A stretch of DNA of 64,000 nt from Zerene cesonia (GCF_012273895.1 NC_052116.1:3472001-3536000); one strand, 5' to 3'. Positions 34,201 through 47,729 are shown, counted from the first letter of the stretch. Program-made: numbers and translations. The notes: generated from the letters alone by a model not told the origin.

Positions 34201-35167
34201 ATTTTATTTATTGTGGCCTATTTTTATCAAATATAACATAAAAAAGCTACAAAATTTCGAGATAAATAATCAAAAGTCTCTTGCATATCTGAAAAAATGA
34301 TCCCTTATTTGTTAATCATGCCTACGTGATCGAAACAAAAAACATACTCACTCGACATAGCAAGGTTATATCGGACACGCTTCGAGTCGTGGCATCGCGC
34401 ATCTGTGTGACCTCCATAGGGAATATTGGGATTATACGGGATTAATTCCATTATTAACACAAAATATCACTGTTTTATACTGACACAATTTGATTTTAAC
34501 ATGAACGTTAGTCGTAAAATCGTAATTATGTTAGTCACGTCGACCTCGGCGCACTATCAATTTCCTTAAACGTGACGCAACACACGACACCGTTCTACCG
34601 AAACGGCTTTGGTAAACACGCATATTTTCCGTTGCATTGCAGTACACACTGAGCTCGGAGTAGTCATGAAGTAGTAACTAGCGGTGTACATAAGGCATTT
34701 AGGTAGTACGACGTACATATCACCGGGGTGGAACGTCACACCAATCGGCTTTGTTGTTTTGATAGATCGGCACGTGCTCCACTCCCTCGTTTTAATTTTC
34801 GTGTTATAGTTTTACTTGAATCAATAAGCCACTAAGACGTTTAATGTTTTGTTTGATTCATTGAGCGCTATCTTCACTAGGTACCAGTATGCAACTTCGT
34901 TGCTCATTGCTTAGTAACATTATACTATGTTTCGTTTGCTATACAAGTTATTATAATTGGGACTAATCAAGGATGTCTGTTATTCATATGATGTGAAAAA
35001 ATGTTAAACATTTTAAATGAATGTCCCATTGAATACAATGTTGTATCCATTGTCACCAGCGATATAATATATTTAAATGTTTGATTAATGTTAACAATCA
35101 ATTTATTATTAAAGTTTAATAGCCCTTGAATAAGTTTATGTATTTTAGTTCATAAAATTAGAGTTAA

Positions 35168-35310
35168 ACAAGATAGGCTATGCCTGTTTTACAATACAGG
35201 CGTAGCCTTTCGCCTCCTTCCTCTATAAAATGGCCTATCAAACACTAAATAGTTTTCAAATCGAACCAGTAGCTCCTGAAAATAGCGCTTTAAACAAAAA
35301 AATTCAGCTG
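35168..35310 (+). repeat. Lepidopteran repeat fragment with 13-bp inverted repeat
   Basis: Arms AGGCTATGCCTGT (35175-35187) and ACAGGCGTAGCCT (35196-35208) pair with one mismatch. What follows (AAATGGCCTATCAAACACT, TTTTCAAATCGAACCAGTAG, CTCCTGA) matches the 39.47 and 47.53 kb copies. Confidence 0.6.
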
Positions 35311-36116
35311 TTTTTCAATATAACTTATTGATATAAGTTATATGTACTAATATTAAATATAAGAATTTTGTCAACATACGGATATTAAAAATATACCTAA
35401 TACACCATGTGAATCGATTCAGCCATTTCGGAGGAACACACGACATTGTGACACGAGATATTTCTCTTATTATTCTTTGCTATTATTTATATATTCTCGT
35501 GTTAATTATCAATAACATTGAAATGTGTCCTTTAGAAGCATGTTTTAATAGCTAACAAAAGACGGTTACAAGTTCCAACCGACGACTAACCTCCTTAATC
35601 CCCTAAATTTTTAATTCTCTGTTTCGCCTGGGGTGAACTGACGCAGTCGACAAAAAACAACAAACGGTTGACGATGCAGACTTGGAATAGTATTATTAGA
35701 GGGATAGCAGAATTTAAAACTAATATTTATAGTTAAATCTACTATAATAATACTTTTAGTTAAATCTAGTATAGGATTATGTTATCTGTGGTATAACATA
35801 TACATATGTGTAATTAAAATAACGTTTTTGAATTGAAATAATTAATGATAGGTTAAACCTCAAAAACAATAACTTTATTATACGATTTTATTTTTATCTA
35901 CTTCATATTGCCTCAAGCCTGCATCTATATTATATTGCATACTGATATCGTTTCTGTCTGTTTAAAGTAATATTTAAGTATTTTAATAAGGTGCTCAAAT
36001 ATAGATAAGTTCAAATTGCTTAATTGTTTTCGACAAGGTTTCGAAGAATTTGAAAATATCTCCTTACAAATTACGCCCGGGACGCGACTTATCCCTCGAT
36101 CTCAATAATTTTCATA

Positions 36117-36358
36117 TTCTTTCTAACGTTATAAATAGGGAAGTAAGTAATTTTGTTTACCTGTTACGATTTCACGCCTAAACAATTGATTATGGATTTA
36201 TGAAGAAGTTTGGAGTAGAGAAAGGAAAAAAGGCTTTAAGTTAGGTTCATTTTCTCAAAGATTTATGCGAGTGAAATGGAGAAGATAGATGGAAGTATTT
36301 ACGACTATCATGAGTTATCGCTTTAAGTGCACGCGAGCGAAGCCGCGGGTAGAAAGCT
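36117..36358 (+). repeat. Lepidopteran non-autonomous element, diverged
   Basis: Ends GTGCACGCGAGCGAAGCCGC, then GGGTAGAAAGCTAG, the usual end of these elements. The internal part has TTACGATTTCACGCCTAAAC. The left end is uncertain. Confidence 0.5.
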
Positions 36359-38221
36359 AGCGACATCTAATTCCTTCCAGATATTTCTCGGCAATGTCAT
36401 AGAATGGATGTCAATTGCCAACTCCTTCTATCATACTCACTAATTCTCATATTTGGTAGAAAATTTAGAAACAAAAAAATGATATTACTTTCAAAATAAT
36501 AGGTTGCCGTCAATGATTCTACATACAAAATCTAGAAGACCGCCTAGTTATTTGTCCTTATAAAGACACTCTGGGCCGTATAAAAATAAGTAAAATGTGT
36601 TTCACCACGTGAGTCATATTATGAGTAGGGAACAAGCCTTTATGCGTAATGCAGGCTTTATAGCGCTATTAAAAGAATTGCAGAAAAAATTTCGTAAAAT
36701 TGATTTCATTGTTACTGCACTAGCGTCTAAACGCTGGCTGCAAATTAAGTGTAAAGATGTACCTAAGTAAATATATAAATACAAACGTGGTCGTAGCGTT
36801 GTTTCTTGGATCTGCTTTATGCGCCAAGGTCAGTGAGTTGACTCTTGATAAAATTCATAACGTGTTCGAACGATAGTGTGATGATACGTCATTCTGAGAA
36901 TCCCCCTTCATTGTGAAGATTCGCTACGATTATTTTTGTGTACTAGCATGATAATTAAGTCATACACATAATATATTATGTAGACATATATTATATTCCA
37001 TGTGCTCGCTGCGGGCTGCGGCATCTTATCCTTCCTTTGAAGATTTGTAGCGCCATCTAGTAATTATTAGTTAATGTTATATTTTAAAATTCTAAACCAA
37101 GAAAAATATTCATTCTATGAGCATCTGGCATACTTCAATAACTTTTATCTCAATGTTTATGTTTTGTAAAAAATAAAATGAAGCAATAATTACTAGTTAT
37201 TTTAATACTGCGTTTCTACAAAAAGCACCAAATGAGAACAATTTCCTAGCGAATACAAAAATAATCACGTACTTAAATCGGTCGAAAAGCCACGTAGTGA
37301 TCGAGGAACAAAGCAAAAAAAAACTTTCGAAATGGGAATCTCCTTTGATTTTGGGAGCGTCGGTTGTAAATACCAAACGGTATAATATTATCAGTACGGT
37401 GTCGTATATTTACGTTGGTAATTCATAATAATTTTCGACTCATAATTCATGTGCAATTGTATAGACGCTGTATCTTACCACATTGATAACAGTTGTCTGT
37501 CTATAAAAAGATGTAGAAATATTCACTATTCCATTTAAACATTTTTTATTCCGTGACTTGACTTAAAAACAAAGTTGTATAGTTAAGTGGTTATTAAAGT
37601 TTTATATATTACGCCTTGCTTTACAGTTTACTTTAGTCCTTTCACATTCTCTACTACATAATTTAAACACGTGTAGAAAACCGCATGCAATGCGTCATCG
37701 GCAGCTCCGTTTGCGTCGTCGCGTGGATATAATAGGTTCTTCTCTTTCTAATAGCATATGTGCGAGTAGAAGAGACTGCGATTAAAATTATTGCTGTATT
37801 TTACATTGCTGTGATTCATATATTCATGTTAACAATGAGCTCGGAGAGAGTTCATTAATAAGCATTTTACGATTTAATGTGAAACTTGACTGTGCGCCTG
37901 TGAGGCAAGAACTTAATTTATACTAACGTATTGATTAAAAACACGTATTATGTGATGTGTGTGACGAAGACATGTAGTTATACAATTTAGATCGACATTT
38001 ACAGCACGGTATTATTTAGTTACTCCACTTATAACTCAAGATCGACTGATAAGATGTTAACGACGTTTTTAGTTCATTATTATTATAATTACGCGGGCGG
38101 AGTCGTGGTGAAAAGCATAGTATTTTCACATAATCTAGCCATACTTATAATTTCATGTTTAACTTACTTATTATAAACCCTTTATGTGTATTAGCTTCTG
38201 AAAAAAAAAACATTGTGTTAA

Positions 38222-38440
38222 ATTTTCAATCAAAAGAGGAGGAGGTTATTTATACGAGTATTTTTTTTTTGTGTATGTACACAATCAGGAGTTTTTACTG
38301 TTTGAACCGATTTCTATGTTTTTTTTTTTATTTGAAAGCTGGTGCCTGCCATGTGGTCCCATTTAAATTTCGTCTAATTCTGGCAATTTGAATACGGTGT
38401 ACCGTGTAGTTAGTTATGTTTAATTAATTATTTATGGGTA
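38222..38440 (+). repeat. Lepidopteran repeat, best copy of the 'GGTGCC' family
   Basis: Order: AATCAAAAGAGGAGGAGGTT, GTTTGAACCGATTTCTATG, TTATTTGAAAGCTGGTGCC, CATGTGGTCCCATTTAAATT, GGCAATTTGAATACGG. Shared in the same order by 51,795-51,990 and, reversed, by 26,905-27,048. Confidence 0.7.
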
Positions 38441-38639
38441 ATGTACCTATCTACTTAAATACTTCGTAGGTTATTTTATTGTTTTATCGATAATTATGCT
38501 AAAATATTGACAGCTCTTCTTAGTTTGTTTGTTTTACCAAAATCATCTTGATAATGTGTTCTCAAGGATATCTGAATACACAGTCGCTCTCAGACAAAAT
38601 TTTAGATACATTTTGTCAGCGAGCGAGCTTCATAGGTGG

Positions 38640-38770
38640 TTTTTTTTTTTTTTTTAATTGTGTGATAGGGAAGCGCTTGACTACCATCTCGCCTGGTGGT
38701 AAGCGTAGATGTAGCCTAAGATGGAGCGCGCTTCCCTAGAAGGTACCTGTTCACTCTACTTTTGAACTTG
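38640..38770 (-). repeat. Retroposon 3' end with poly(A) tail
   Basis: A poly-T run at 38641-38654 is followed by GATAGGGAAGCGCTTGACTA, CGCCTGGTGGTAAGCG and AAGATGGAGCGCGCTTCCCT. On the minus strand this is a 3' end with an A tail. It shares the 'CTGGTGGTAAGC' type motif with the SINE-like family here but is otherwise different. Confidence 0.6.
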
Positions 38771-39473
38771 TGGTTACTTTTACCCTGCACACTTCTTTAC
38801 TCTAATACTCTTACAAAATACTCTTTTGCCCTCAATACTTTTGGCATGAACACCTACAATATAATTATACGCCTGTGTCTAATAAATATCACAATTGTCG
38901 TGCATGGCTTTCTCAACATTTTTGAATCCAGCAAAATAAAAAAAATATAGTTTTTGATTCGTGCTAGGCGTTCTTTTGCCGGGTGATACATCTTATTCCC
39001 ATGGTAAATTTATTTAACTACGCAGGTGAAGCCGTGTGCGGAAAGCTAGTCAGATTATAGTTGCAAGTTGAGGTGGGTGCCCCGTACCCCAATGTTTATG
39101 ACGGCTGTAATTGAGCCTAACTGACAGAAAAACTTAAACGCGCTTAATTTAAATTCATATTCATTAATCAGCGTCTATCTGTTCGCACACAGGCTTTCCA
39201 TGAGGGTTCGGGTACTTGTATATATTATTCTGTGGTTCTGGTCACAATCCACCACGCTGGTCATGCGCGGGTTGCCAGATGCCATATGTCGTCGAATTCT
39301 TCGATTCTTCGACATGCCGGTTTACCTAATAAAGTCTTCCTTCACTGTTTCGGACAGTCCTGATGTGGATAATGCGCAGAAAAAATGAAAAAATTATTTA
39401 TATATTTCTACGTAGAAGTCCAAAGCCTCAAAACTGAGTCACCACTGCTGCAGTGCTCTAGGCTTATTTTAAA

Positions 39474-39615
39474 CTAGCGGTCCGCCCCGGCTTCGCCCGT
39501 GGTACATATAGCCTTCCTCAATAAATGGGCTATCTAACACTGAAAGAATGTTTCAAATCGGACGTGTATGTGGTTCCTGAGATTAGTACGTTCAAATAAA
39601 CAAACAAACAAACAA
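39474..39615 (+). repeat. Lepidopteran short repeat ('GCGGTCCGCCCCGGCTTCG' family)
   Basis: Order: ACTAGCGGTCCGCCCCGGCT, CCGTGGTACATATAGCC, AATAAATGGGCTATCTAACA, AATGTTTCAAATCGGAC, GTTCCTGAGATTAGTACGTT, (CAAA)n. Close copy at 47,528-47,695. Confidence 0.75.
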
Positions 39616-39694
39616 TCTCTACCTATACCACAGTTCAAATTATTTATTTGTACCTTGTAAATAGATTGTAGAAGTAGATACCTTTTATTTAAAA

Positions 39695-39912
39695 CTAGCT
39701 TTTGCCCACGGCTTCGCAACCGTTAAATTTGGAGAAGTTTAATAGATGTTATTATCAATACATATAAACTATTATAAACCTTCATCTTGAATCACTTAAT
39801 CTATTTAAACACATCATGAAAATCCGTTGCGTAGTTTTTAAGATTTATGCATGCATAGGGACATAGGGACAGAAGGAGAAGAAAGCGACTTTGTTTTATA
39901 CTATGTAGATAT
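39695..39912 (+). repeat. Lepidopteran repeat ('CTAGCTTTTGCCCACGGCTT' family)
   Basis: Starts ACTAGCTTTTGCCCACGGCT, then AAATCCGTTGCGTAGTTTTT, GCATGCATAGGGACATAGGG and ends in GACTTTGTTTTATACTATGT. A fragment sharing AAATCCGTTGCGCAGTTTAA lies at 58.75 kb. Confidence 0.6.
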
Positions 39913-40349
39913 GATTTTTAGCAGCAATTATAGAGGTAACTGAGATTTTTGTATCTGTCGTCTGTTACCAACCGATAATAAACAATTTATTTATATATTT
40001 TGCAAAACCAAAAGCGCTTCTAAAATAAATCTTCAAAACAATTGAAACAAACATGAAATCATTCATTATTAAAAAAAATAACTGATTTTGAGAATCGAAA
40101 TTCGATAAAGCCACGTAAGAAAATACATGCGACTCAGCCGCATCTGATCACCTTGTATTATCAACGAAGTATAACGACCATAATAGATCACAGGGAGGTA
40201 CGATCAATGAAAGTTACGGACGATTCTTGAATGAAATGACGTCACTGCATAGTAAACGCGTGTGTACTCTATACTACGGTTATATAGATAATTGGGCTCT
40301 TTCTTTTGGGCTTTGGCGTCAGATATTCTACAGTGCTTGAATAGAATAG

Positions 40350-40665
40350 TCACAACTCGGTAGCGATGTGAGTCGGACGCGGTCCGCTTGCTGTCTTCGC
40401 GCTCTTTCGCGCTGCGGCGGCTTTGCACCGCGAATTTAGGGCAACCATAAACCCTCCCTCCCTCTCTAACTGCCGCGTAATAAGATCACCTGTCTCGCGC
40501 TCACTTATTTTCACTACCGATCGTGACATAATATTAATGCCTGTCATTGATGTAATCACCCAATGTTTACATTGTGATTGTGTTTGTAATGAAAAATCTT
40601 TGAGTGTTGGTGCATCGCAGTTCACACGATTCTGCCTCCTGAAGTAGGCCGCGTCGTATGTATTG
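40350..40665 (+). promoter_or_regulatory. GC-richer patch: possible UCP4 promoter / noncoding first exon
   Basis: It stands out from AT-rich surroundings by CpG content (GAGTCGGACGCGGTCCGCTT; TTCGCGCTGCGGCGGC) and a pyrimidine stretch CCCTCCCTCCCTCTC. A donor-like TATTG|GTAAAT occurs at 40664/40665. The UCP4 coding exon 7 kb downstream begins at a splice acceptor and needs an upstream exon, so this is the best candidate. No direct proof, and the strand is assumed. Confidence 0.25.
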
Positions 40666-43600
40666 GTAAATATTTTTTTTTGTATATCAAAGTTAAGAAT
40701 ATTAACTATTTTGTATACGATTTTTGTTTAAAATAAATAATTTAACTATAATTGGTATTCTATGTCAGAGATAATAATTATACTTAATATAAAAGCACTT
40801 AATAAATATTTGAAACAAAACGCAATATCTTTTTCTGATTTATAATATCTATTGGAGCATTTATGTAATATATGTATAATATGTGTAACTTTTTTATTTA
40901 AATGAACTAACCCAGCTGCAATCCCATTGCATTTCAGAAGGTAGTCAGCTGATTTTGTCTTTGTTAGTTGAGTAGTAATGCTAATGTAAACCTTAAGTCA
41001 ACGGAGTAAACTAACAAAATAGACTAAATGATAAACACCGCGTAATATTCGCAGTTTGCACATGATTCGCTTTGTTATTTTACTTATTAGCTAGACAACG
41101 AAGGGAATTGTAAATAAAACATCACAAAAAAAGCATTAAAAGTTTTGATAAGATTTGGTTAAAACTAAACTAACAAAATTCATAGTTGTATCACAGTAAC
41201 TATTCTATACCCATTAAATTACACGTTGTCTAGTTTTAACAACTTCATATAAAACAATAAAAAAAATACCCTTGGAGATGGATACTGACCATTTCAAAGA
41301 ATTGATTGGAAGGTATTTATAAGTATAATCGTAGCTACATTTATATTCTATCTACATTTTGCCACTAAATTATTTGGACAATAAAGTCAGCAACAAACGT
41401 GGTTATTCAATTTAAATGCAAGGCTGATTGTCGTATTTGAATAAATACAAGTTATTTTCCTATATTTTTTCACGGAGACGGTTTATTTATCGACATTATA
41501 TTTGTAGAGTCATGCAGTAATAATAAATATCGCTTCATAAAGTAAATTTATTTAAATAGTGCTATTATACTCATGATACCTACTTATGAATAACATTAAT
41601 AATTGGTTGCGATAAAGTTAACTACATAATGTGAAGATACACTGTTATGACACTATTAAATTAATGTTACTTAAACAGAGCCAGAAATAAAATATAATAG
41701 ATCTGATTGAGATATACACAAAAATAATATAATATACTTTATATGAACAGCAATAAAGATTGAAGGTCAGAATTGACATAAAATTTTAACGATTTAACAT
41801 AATCAGCGTCTTTAACGAGCATGATTTATTAATATTGTTGTATTAAAAGATCTAAAAATGCAGTGTTCACATAATATATAACGATAATTCTCGCCTGCAA
41901 CAAAACCTACCTATATACCTACTTCTGTTATCAGGAAATGGCCAGTCATCACAAAAATTGCTTTCACGACTATAACATTTACTATTACTTAGTGTATTTT
42001 ATTATCTCATGTAATTGTGACATTTCTTATATTCATATCAATAATATCTCACTTATAACAAGTGAGTCACACTGATTGATAATCACAACCGCTGGTGCTG
42101 GTCGATTATAATGATATCGACTCTAAAGTCCATTGAAGTACTAATGTAAATGCATGGAATGTATTTGTACATACACATCTTTGCAACAAGTGACACGCTT
42201 GTTATCAGTCGTCTGCCTGTCTTCACCTGTGAAGGATACTCGAAACATTTTGTGAGGTACGTTATCTGATAACAATTTGATTTTAATCCTCTATTGTTAA
42301 TATATAAAATGAATAAAATATTGGTATATTTTTTCTGTCTAAATTATAGAAAATGATTTTTAATTTTATTTAAAAGTTACCGCATTGTTACAATTGACGG
42401 CTAGCAGGTATAAGAACTGCATATTTCTACATTTCTTCAAAATTAAATAAATACGTTCCAAATTACATAAATACGTTCTTATAATATGTCCCTTTTTAAT
42501 TTTTAAGAACTCAATTAACATTGAATTAAATAAAATAACCATGTAGGTATGTTATAACACGTTAAAAACATTACGTTTCCATAGTTTAAATATCGGTGTA
42601 AGAATTAAATTATATACTTATAAAGTAGGATACATCCTAACTATATATAGTAGAATCTATCACTATAATATAATAGACTATTAGGCAGTAAAGTTATAGG
42701 AACATCGATCGAGTTATCAATGACCAAAAATATTGGCCAAAATCAATTAGTAAAAGAATACGATAAGGATTGTTGTACCTGCTCAGGTCAAAAATGAATG
42801 TAATAAATAATAATGAACTCTATATATTCCGAGTTATGACTAAAACCCATAAATGAAAATTCCGATTTTAAATGTGTGAAGGTTAAGTTCGAATGTAGGT
42901 ACATTAATCAGTTTGATTTTAAGCCTTTCGTTCCCTCCTACACAGATTAGCTATTAACTAGTTACTACGCAACTTCCAGTGATATTTAGCACAGCCACAG
43001 ATAATGTATGTAATATCTATAGATATTATCAGTGGTAACACTATACAGCTTATTGAATGAGACAGTCTTCTAAATCTTTCGTCCAAATAGAGAAACGTGA
43101 ACCTTTTGTTCTTGGCTTTACTGAAGTGCTAAGAAGTGTACGTATTAAGTTTTTAGAATTTGATATTGATATACGTATACACTTAAAATGGATTAAAACC
43201 CCTATACATTCAATTTAAGTTATTTTGTTAATGAATCTCAAACTAAAAAAATGAATAACCGAAATGTTTGTATGTGCATAAATTCAAAACGACTACACCA
43301 AATTTATTATATGTGTTTGTTATTGACACGAGAAGGTTTGTAAGAAAATTAATAAAAAAGTAATAGTAAATATCAAACCGACCACAGGGGCGCCGCAATT
43401 TTTCTTTTAATTACTTGCGTGAAAAAATGATTATTTTTTTGCGTGAAAACATTACAAACATACAAAAATACAAAAGATTTCAATACAATATTAGTGTAGA
43501 TATCTTTGTGACGCACGTATTTTTAATTGGTACCACAAAAGCACAGAAGTCATTAATAAAACCTTATTGGCTTTTTCACAATGGCAACTGGCAAATTATA

Positions 43601-43671
43601 ATAAATCTTTTTTTATGAAAATGAAGAAACAGTAGTATTCGCATACTATATTCTGTGAGAGTTTGATCTTA

Positions 43672-43720
43672 TCCCGGCGCTAGCCCAATTCGATTCAAAG
43701 CGTGCTCGACTCCTACAATG
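43672..43720 (-). repeat. SINE-like family, head fragment
   Basis: TTATCCCGGCGCTAGCCCAA, then AAGCGTGCTCGACTCCTAC, matching the head of the 12.97 kb copy in the same orientation. Confidence 0.5.
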
Positions 43721-43975
43721 CTCAATTGTATATCTCAATTCTTAATCATTCATCCAATCTTGTAAATAGGTTAGTTTCGTATATATGACAAAGACATATA
43801 TATTGGCACAGTGTTTGGCGGGAATCCAAAGTTAAGACACTCCTGAGCCAACTGTACATGAGAGATGAGCTGTCGTTTCCTCCCACTGCGTATAATATGC
43901 TAAAATTCTTGTTCAATATTACAATTAATTATTAATATTGTGTATATAACCAAAGATATTATAGTACTATACTAA

Positions 43976-44152
43976 TACTAGCTGACCCACAAACGCTGTT
44001 CTGCCTTACTCTTATCATTTAGGGGTATGAAAATACATGATGGCCGATTCTGAGAACAACCTATATATGCACCCAAAATTTCATGAGAATCGGTCCAGCG
44101 TTTTCGGAGGAGTATGACAACTAACAATGGGATGAGAATTTTATATATGTAT
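43976..44152 (+). repeat. Lepidopteran repeat ('CAAACGCTGTTCTGCCTTA' family)
   Basis: Same order of blocks as 24,832-25,015: ACTAGCTGACCCACAAACGC, TGTTCTGCCTTACTCTTATC, GATGGCCGATTCTGAGAAC, GCGTTTTCGGAGGAGTATG, GAGAATTTTATATATG. Confidence 0.7.
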
Positions 44153-44659
44153 ACATATATAAATTGACGTATAGTATTTGCCCGTATCACTGCGCAAGGA
44201 TTTGTTTGCAGCTCAATCTAGAGGTTTTTCTCACAATATTTGTATTCTTTATCGTTCAAATGTCTGAGAAACTATCATAAGATCAGATTGAGTCTTTAAT
44301 ACCCTGTCTTCATATTTAGATGAATGTAACATACATACATACACTCATTAATACCATCGAGGTAATGAACATTATATTTTTATTCAGTACGTAACGTAAA
44401 AAATAATAACACAAGGTAGCTACTTATAGTTGGAACGTTTTAATTTATTATATCGTCTGATAGACGATGTCTTTCTGCAATAATTTTAACAAAAATGTAG
44501 TCCTCGAAATACCTGCAGCGCATTGTATATAGAATAAATTATGTGGATAATAAAAAGAAGTAAAAGTAAACGATGACACAGCCAAGCGAAACCTACAAAT
44601 TATTTCTCAGATTACGGAGACTTGCAAGTTTTCTTATACCAATCATGTTTATATTACAA

Positions 44660-44835
44660 AATCAGCAGTTCGCCCCTTCTTAGCCCGTGGTACATATAAA
44701 GCCCATGTCACTCAGGGGAGTTGCAGCTTTCTAATGGTGAAAGAATTTTTAAAATCGTCCAGTAGTTTTTGAGTTTATCTATTACAAACAAACAAACAAA
44801 AAATCAAATCTTTCCTCTTTATAATATAGATATTG
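44660..44835 (+). repeat. Lepidopteran short repeat, related to 39.47 kb family
   Basis: CCGTGGTACATATAAAGCCC, GTGACTCA-type core, TTTCTAATGGTGAAAGAATT, CAGTAGTTTTTGAG and (CAAA)n, ending TTTATAATATAGATATT. Confidence 0.65.
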
Positions 44836-44945
44836 TTAGCAAATTATTCTTAGGTATAAGTATAATTAAATTGTTTATAGTTTGAAAGAAATAAGGAAAT
44901 ACGAAAATAAATGTAAAAACGTAAAAGTAATAGACGAGTCGGATC

Positions 44946-45100
44946 TATCTACACTAATATTATAAAGAGAAAAAAATTGTATGTTTGTAACGTATTCATG
45001 CAAAAACTACTGGACCGTTTTAAGAAATTCTTCCACCATTAGAAAGCTGCATCTTCACTGAGTGACATATGCTATATAGGCTTCGCCCGTGTTAGTGTGT
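44946..45100 (-). repeat. Lepidopteran short repeat, reverse of the 44.66 kb copy
   Basis: Begins CTACACTAATATTATAAAG, then CAAAAACTACTGGACCGTTT, TTCTTCCACCATTAGAAAGC, CACTGAGTGACATATGC and GGCTTCGCCCGTG: the reverse complement, block for block, of 44,660-44,835. The two lie about 110 bp apart in opposite orientation. Confidence 0.65.
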
Positions 45101-45927
45101 TGCCGATTTTACCACGATTGCTGCTAATACGGAGACATGTTTTAATTTATCACTAAAACATTTATCACATTGATATCGAACTACTTGCAGAGAGTTTATT
45201 ATAGGTTTACAGCGATAAGTAGCAGCATCTGTGCATATTGCTGAACAACCGTCCTTTTATTCTTAGAGATAATTCTACAACGTCAATAACCAACATTATC
45301 TTTAGTATTTTTTAAACAAAGAATACGAATTCTGCGTATGAAAAAAAGAAGAACAATGAACGGGTTGCTTTTGAGAAAATAAACAATGCCAAACGACGAG
45401 TGATGACTTAGTTTCATGTCTTTAGGCATTTATTTATTCTCGTTTTATTAACATTTACAATTAGTATTAATAATTTCTACTAGGCAATATCATTTAAGTG
45501 GGCGTGAAGGCCAAATAAATTATGGCCTCAACTCGTGTTATATCGGAATTGCACTTAGGACTCTGTTATTATTAGGTATAATAAAAACAATTGCTTATTC
45601 AGTAATAAAAGTTTCTATAGTAGTACTACTATACCGATGGAAGCGTGAAATTAAGTCCCATCGTAATAAATATCAGTTACAGTTCCGCAGGCAAAGATAA
45701 TTAATGTATATACTCTCACCACATTGTGCCAGTACTTATTAATCTCCGATTTTGCTTGTATTATGCGGTACCAACGCTATGCTTTGATGGTGGCTTAAAA
45801 TGTAATTTCCTTATAATAAAATATAAATATATATTATTTTCTCATAATCCGCAAGGGGAAGATACACTGACATCGTCGCCACGGTGGAAATTAATCCCAG
45901 AACGGCCCCTCTGAAATAGATGTTGTG

Positions 45928-46245
45928 GTAGTCGAGCACGCTTCGGCATGAATTGGGCCAGCTCCCACCGGGGAAGTACCACACCCCCACAGAAAACCGG
46001 CGTGAAATAGTGGCATGCCACTGTGTTTCGTACATTGAGTGGGGGAGCCGGAGGCCCGTATCCTTTTCCTCGCCCGCCCCAGTCGATTCCTTCTTTCCAG
46101 CCGTTAATCCTTTCCTTTTCCCTTACCCCATAAAATCGGGCAGCGCATTTGCAGATGCACTACCTTTGCGAATGTTCATGGGCGGTGACGATCGTTTACC
46201 ATCAGGCGAACCACCAGCTCAGTTGCCCGCTATGACATAAAAAAG
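45928..46245 (+). repeat. SINE-like retroposon, full-length copy
   Basis: Plus orientation from GTAGTCGAGCACGCTTCGGC to CTATGACATAAAAAAG. Nearly collinear with the 12,970-13,310 copy with few indels. A long open frame aligns with the one in that copy without gaps. Confidence 0.75.
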
Positions 46246-47312
46246 ATGATATATGCAAAAACTGTCCATTGGTTTAAGTACAGATATAGATTAAAATGTG
46301 AATTAGCACATTAGGTAACTTGTTTCCCAGGTACTTTGCTTGATTACTCAGTTTTGTCCTCACCAATCTTGATATCTATGCCGACTGACGTCTCGTTAAC
46401 TGTATAACATTTTGACAAGAGATTTTCATATCTTTTGTTAGTATTTATAAAACAAAAGAGCAATAAAGATGTTTTATTTCATGTGTGGAGCAATAACTTG
46501 TCTAGTGATATCAGATACGCGTTACCCTAGTGACCTAGAGGTTAGAGGTACATTTACCTAATCTAGTCTCCTTGACTTTCAATTATCATTGCAGCATTTA
46601 ATATTATTAGCATCTTGTGATCGTTTTTACTTGAAACAACTAGAAATTTCATTTTATTATAACTTTGGTTCTTTACATTTAGAGAGAAACAAAATATTTA
46701 TATGACTCCACTAAAATTAAAACAAAACATGACAATTAAAATATAATAAAAATAAAAAACAAAAAGCAGAGCTAAATGAGATAGCCTCTCAGCCTACGCC
46801 GCATCGCATATGCAATAATGTGTTCTCAGTGGCCAGTCTTTAACGAAGCGGCAATACGTCAAATTTATATGTTCAAAAGCAAAGAAAACGTTTAATACAG
46901 TAAATATTATTAATAAAAATACTCATGAAAGGGTCAACTCAATTTCTGTAGTAACTATGTAACTTTTAGTCATAATGTCTATGAGATACCTTTTCACTTT
47001 CAATAGATATTACTTAATACTTTCACTGACGCAAAGCAATGTAAACCGTTCCAGATAAAATCTTGGTTATTGTACAAATATTAATATGTCAATATGAATG
47101 GAACATTTTGATTATCCTGAAATTCTATGTATTTATTATAATCGATATTTACGATATTAGAGCATACAAGCTATTGGCTATTAGGTATCTCAAAATATTA
47201 AAAATCAATAAATTTTGATAATTTATAAAAATATACACGAAAATTCAAGATATACTATATATAGCTTATGGACTAATATTTATTGCACCAACTACGTAGG
47301 TGTATATTTATT

Positions 47313-47477
47313 TCTTTTTTTTGCTATAGACGGGCACTGAGTTGGTTGTCCGCCTGATGGTAAACGATCACCACCTACCATGAACATTCGCTCTGTATGA
47401 ACGTTTTCTGTGAGGGTTTGGCACTTCCCCGGTACGAGCTGACGCAATTCATGCCGGAGCGTGCTCGACTCCCACAT
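47313..47477 (-). repeat. SINE-like retroposon, internally deleted
   Basis: It keeps both ends (TTGCTATAGACGGGCACTGA; CGCCTGATGGTAAACGATCA; GTGCTCGACTCCCACAT) but lacks about half of the centre. Confidence 0.7.
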
Positions 47478-47527
47478 ATAAGATTTCTAACGAGAGTTTG
47501 ATCACTGTTCAAATTATTCTTATATCG

Positions 47528-47695
47528 TACTAGCGGTCCGCCCCGGCTTGCCCGTGGTACATATATAGCCTATAAACTTCCTCAATAAATGGGCTATCTA
47601 ATAAAACTGAAAGAATATTTTAAATCGGACCAGTAGTTCTTGAGATTAGTGCGTTCAATCAAACAAACTCTTCAGCTTTATAATATTAGTATAGA
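47528..47695 (+). repeat. Lepidopteran short repeat, copy of 39.47 kb family
   Basis: ACTAGCGGTCCGCCCCGGCT, AATAAATGGGCTATCTAATA, AATCGGACCAGTAGTTCTTG, AGATTAGTGCGTTCAATCAA, ending CTTTATAATATTAGTATAGA. It lies only 30 bp upstream of the UCP4 splice acceptor. Confidence 0.75.
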
Positions 47696-47729
47696 TTATT
47701 GTTAAATAGTTGCTCCGTTTTCAGGTAGT

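Larger units (their letters stand above)
34201..47724. other. Long intergenic / possible UCP4 5' region
   Basis: There is no exon with recognisable protein and matching splice sites on either strand. It holds many repeat fragments (listed separately) and short GC-richer patches at about 34.6, 37.7 and 40.4 kb. Part of it may be the first intron of UCP4, because the UCP4 coding exon starts at a splice acceptor (47724|47725) rather than at a promoter. Confidence 0.55.

Noticed and set aside
40204..40647. Overlapping 74-91 codon frames in the GC-richer patch
   Set aside because: Frames on both strands are open because of base composition; none resembles a known protein. The patch is instead considered a possible promoter.
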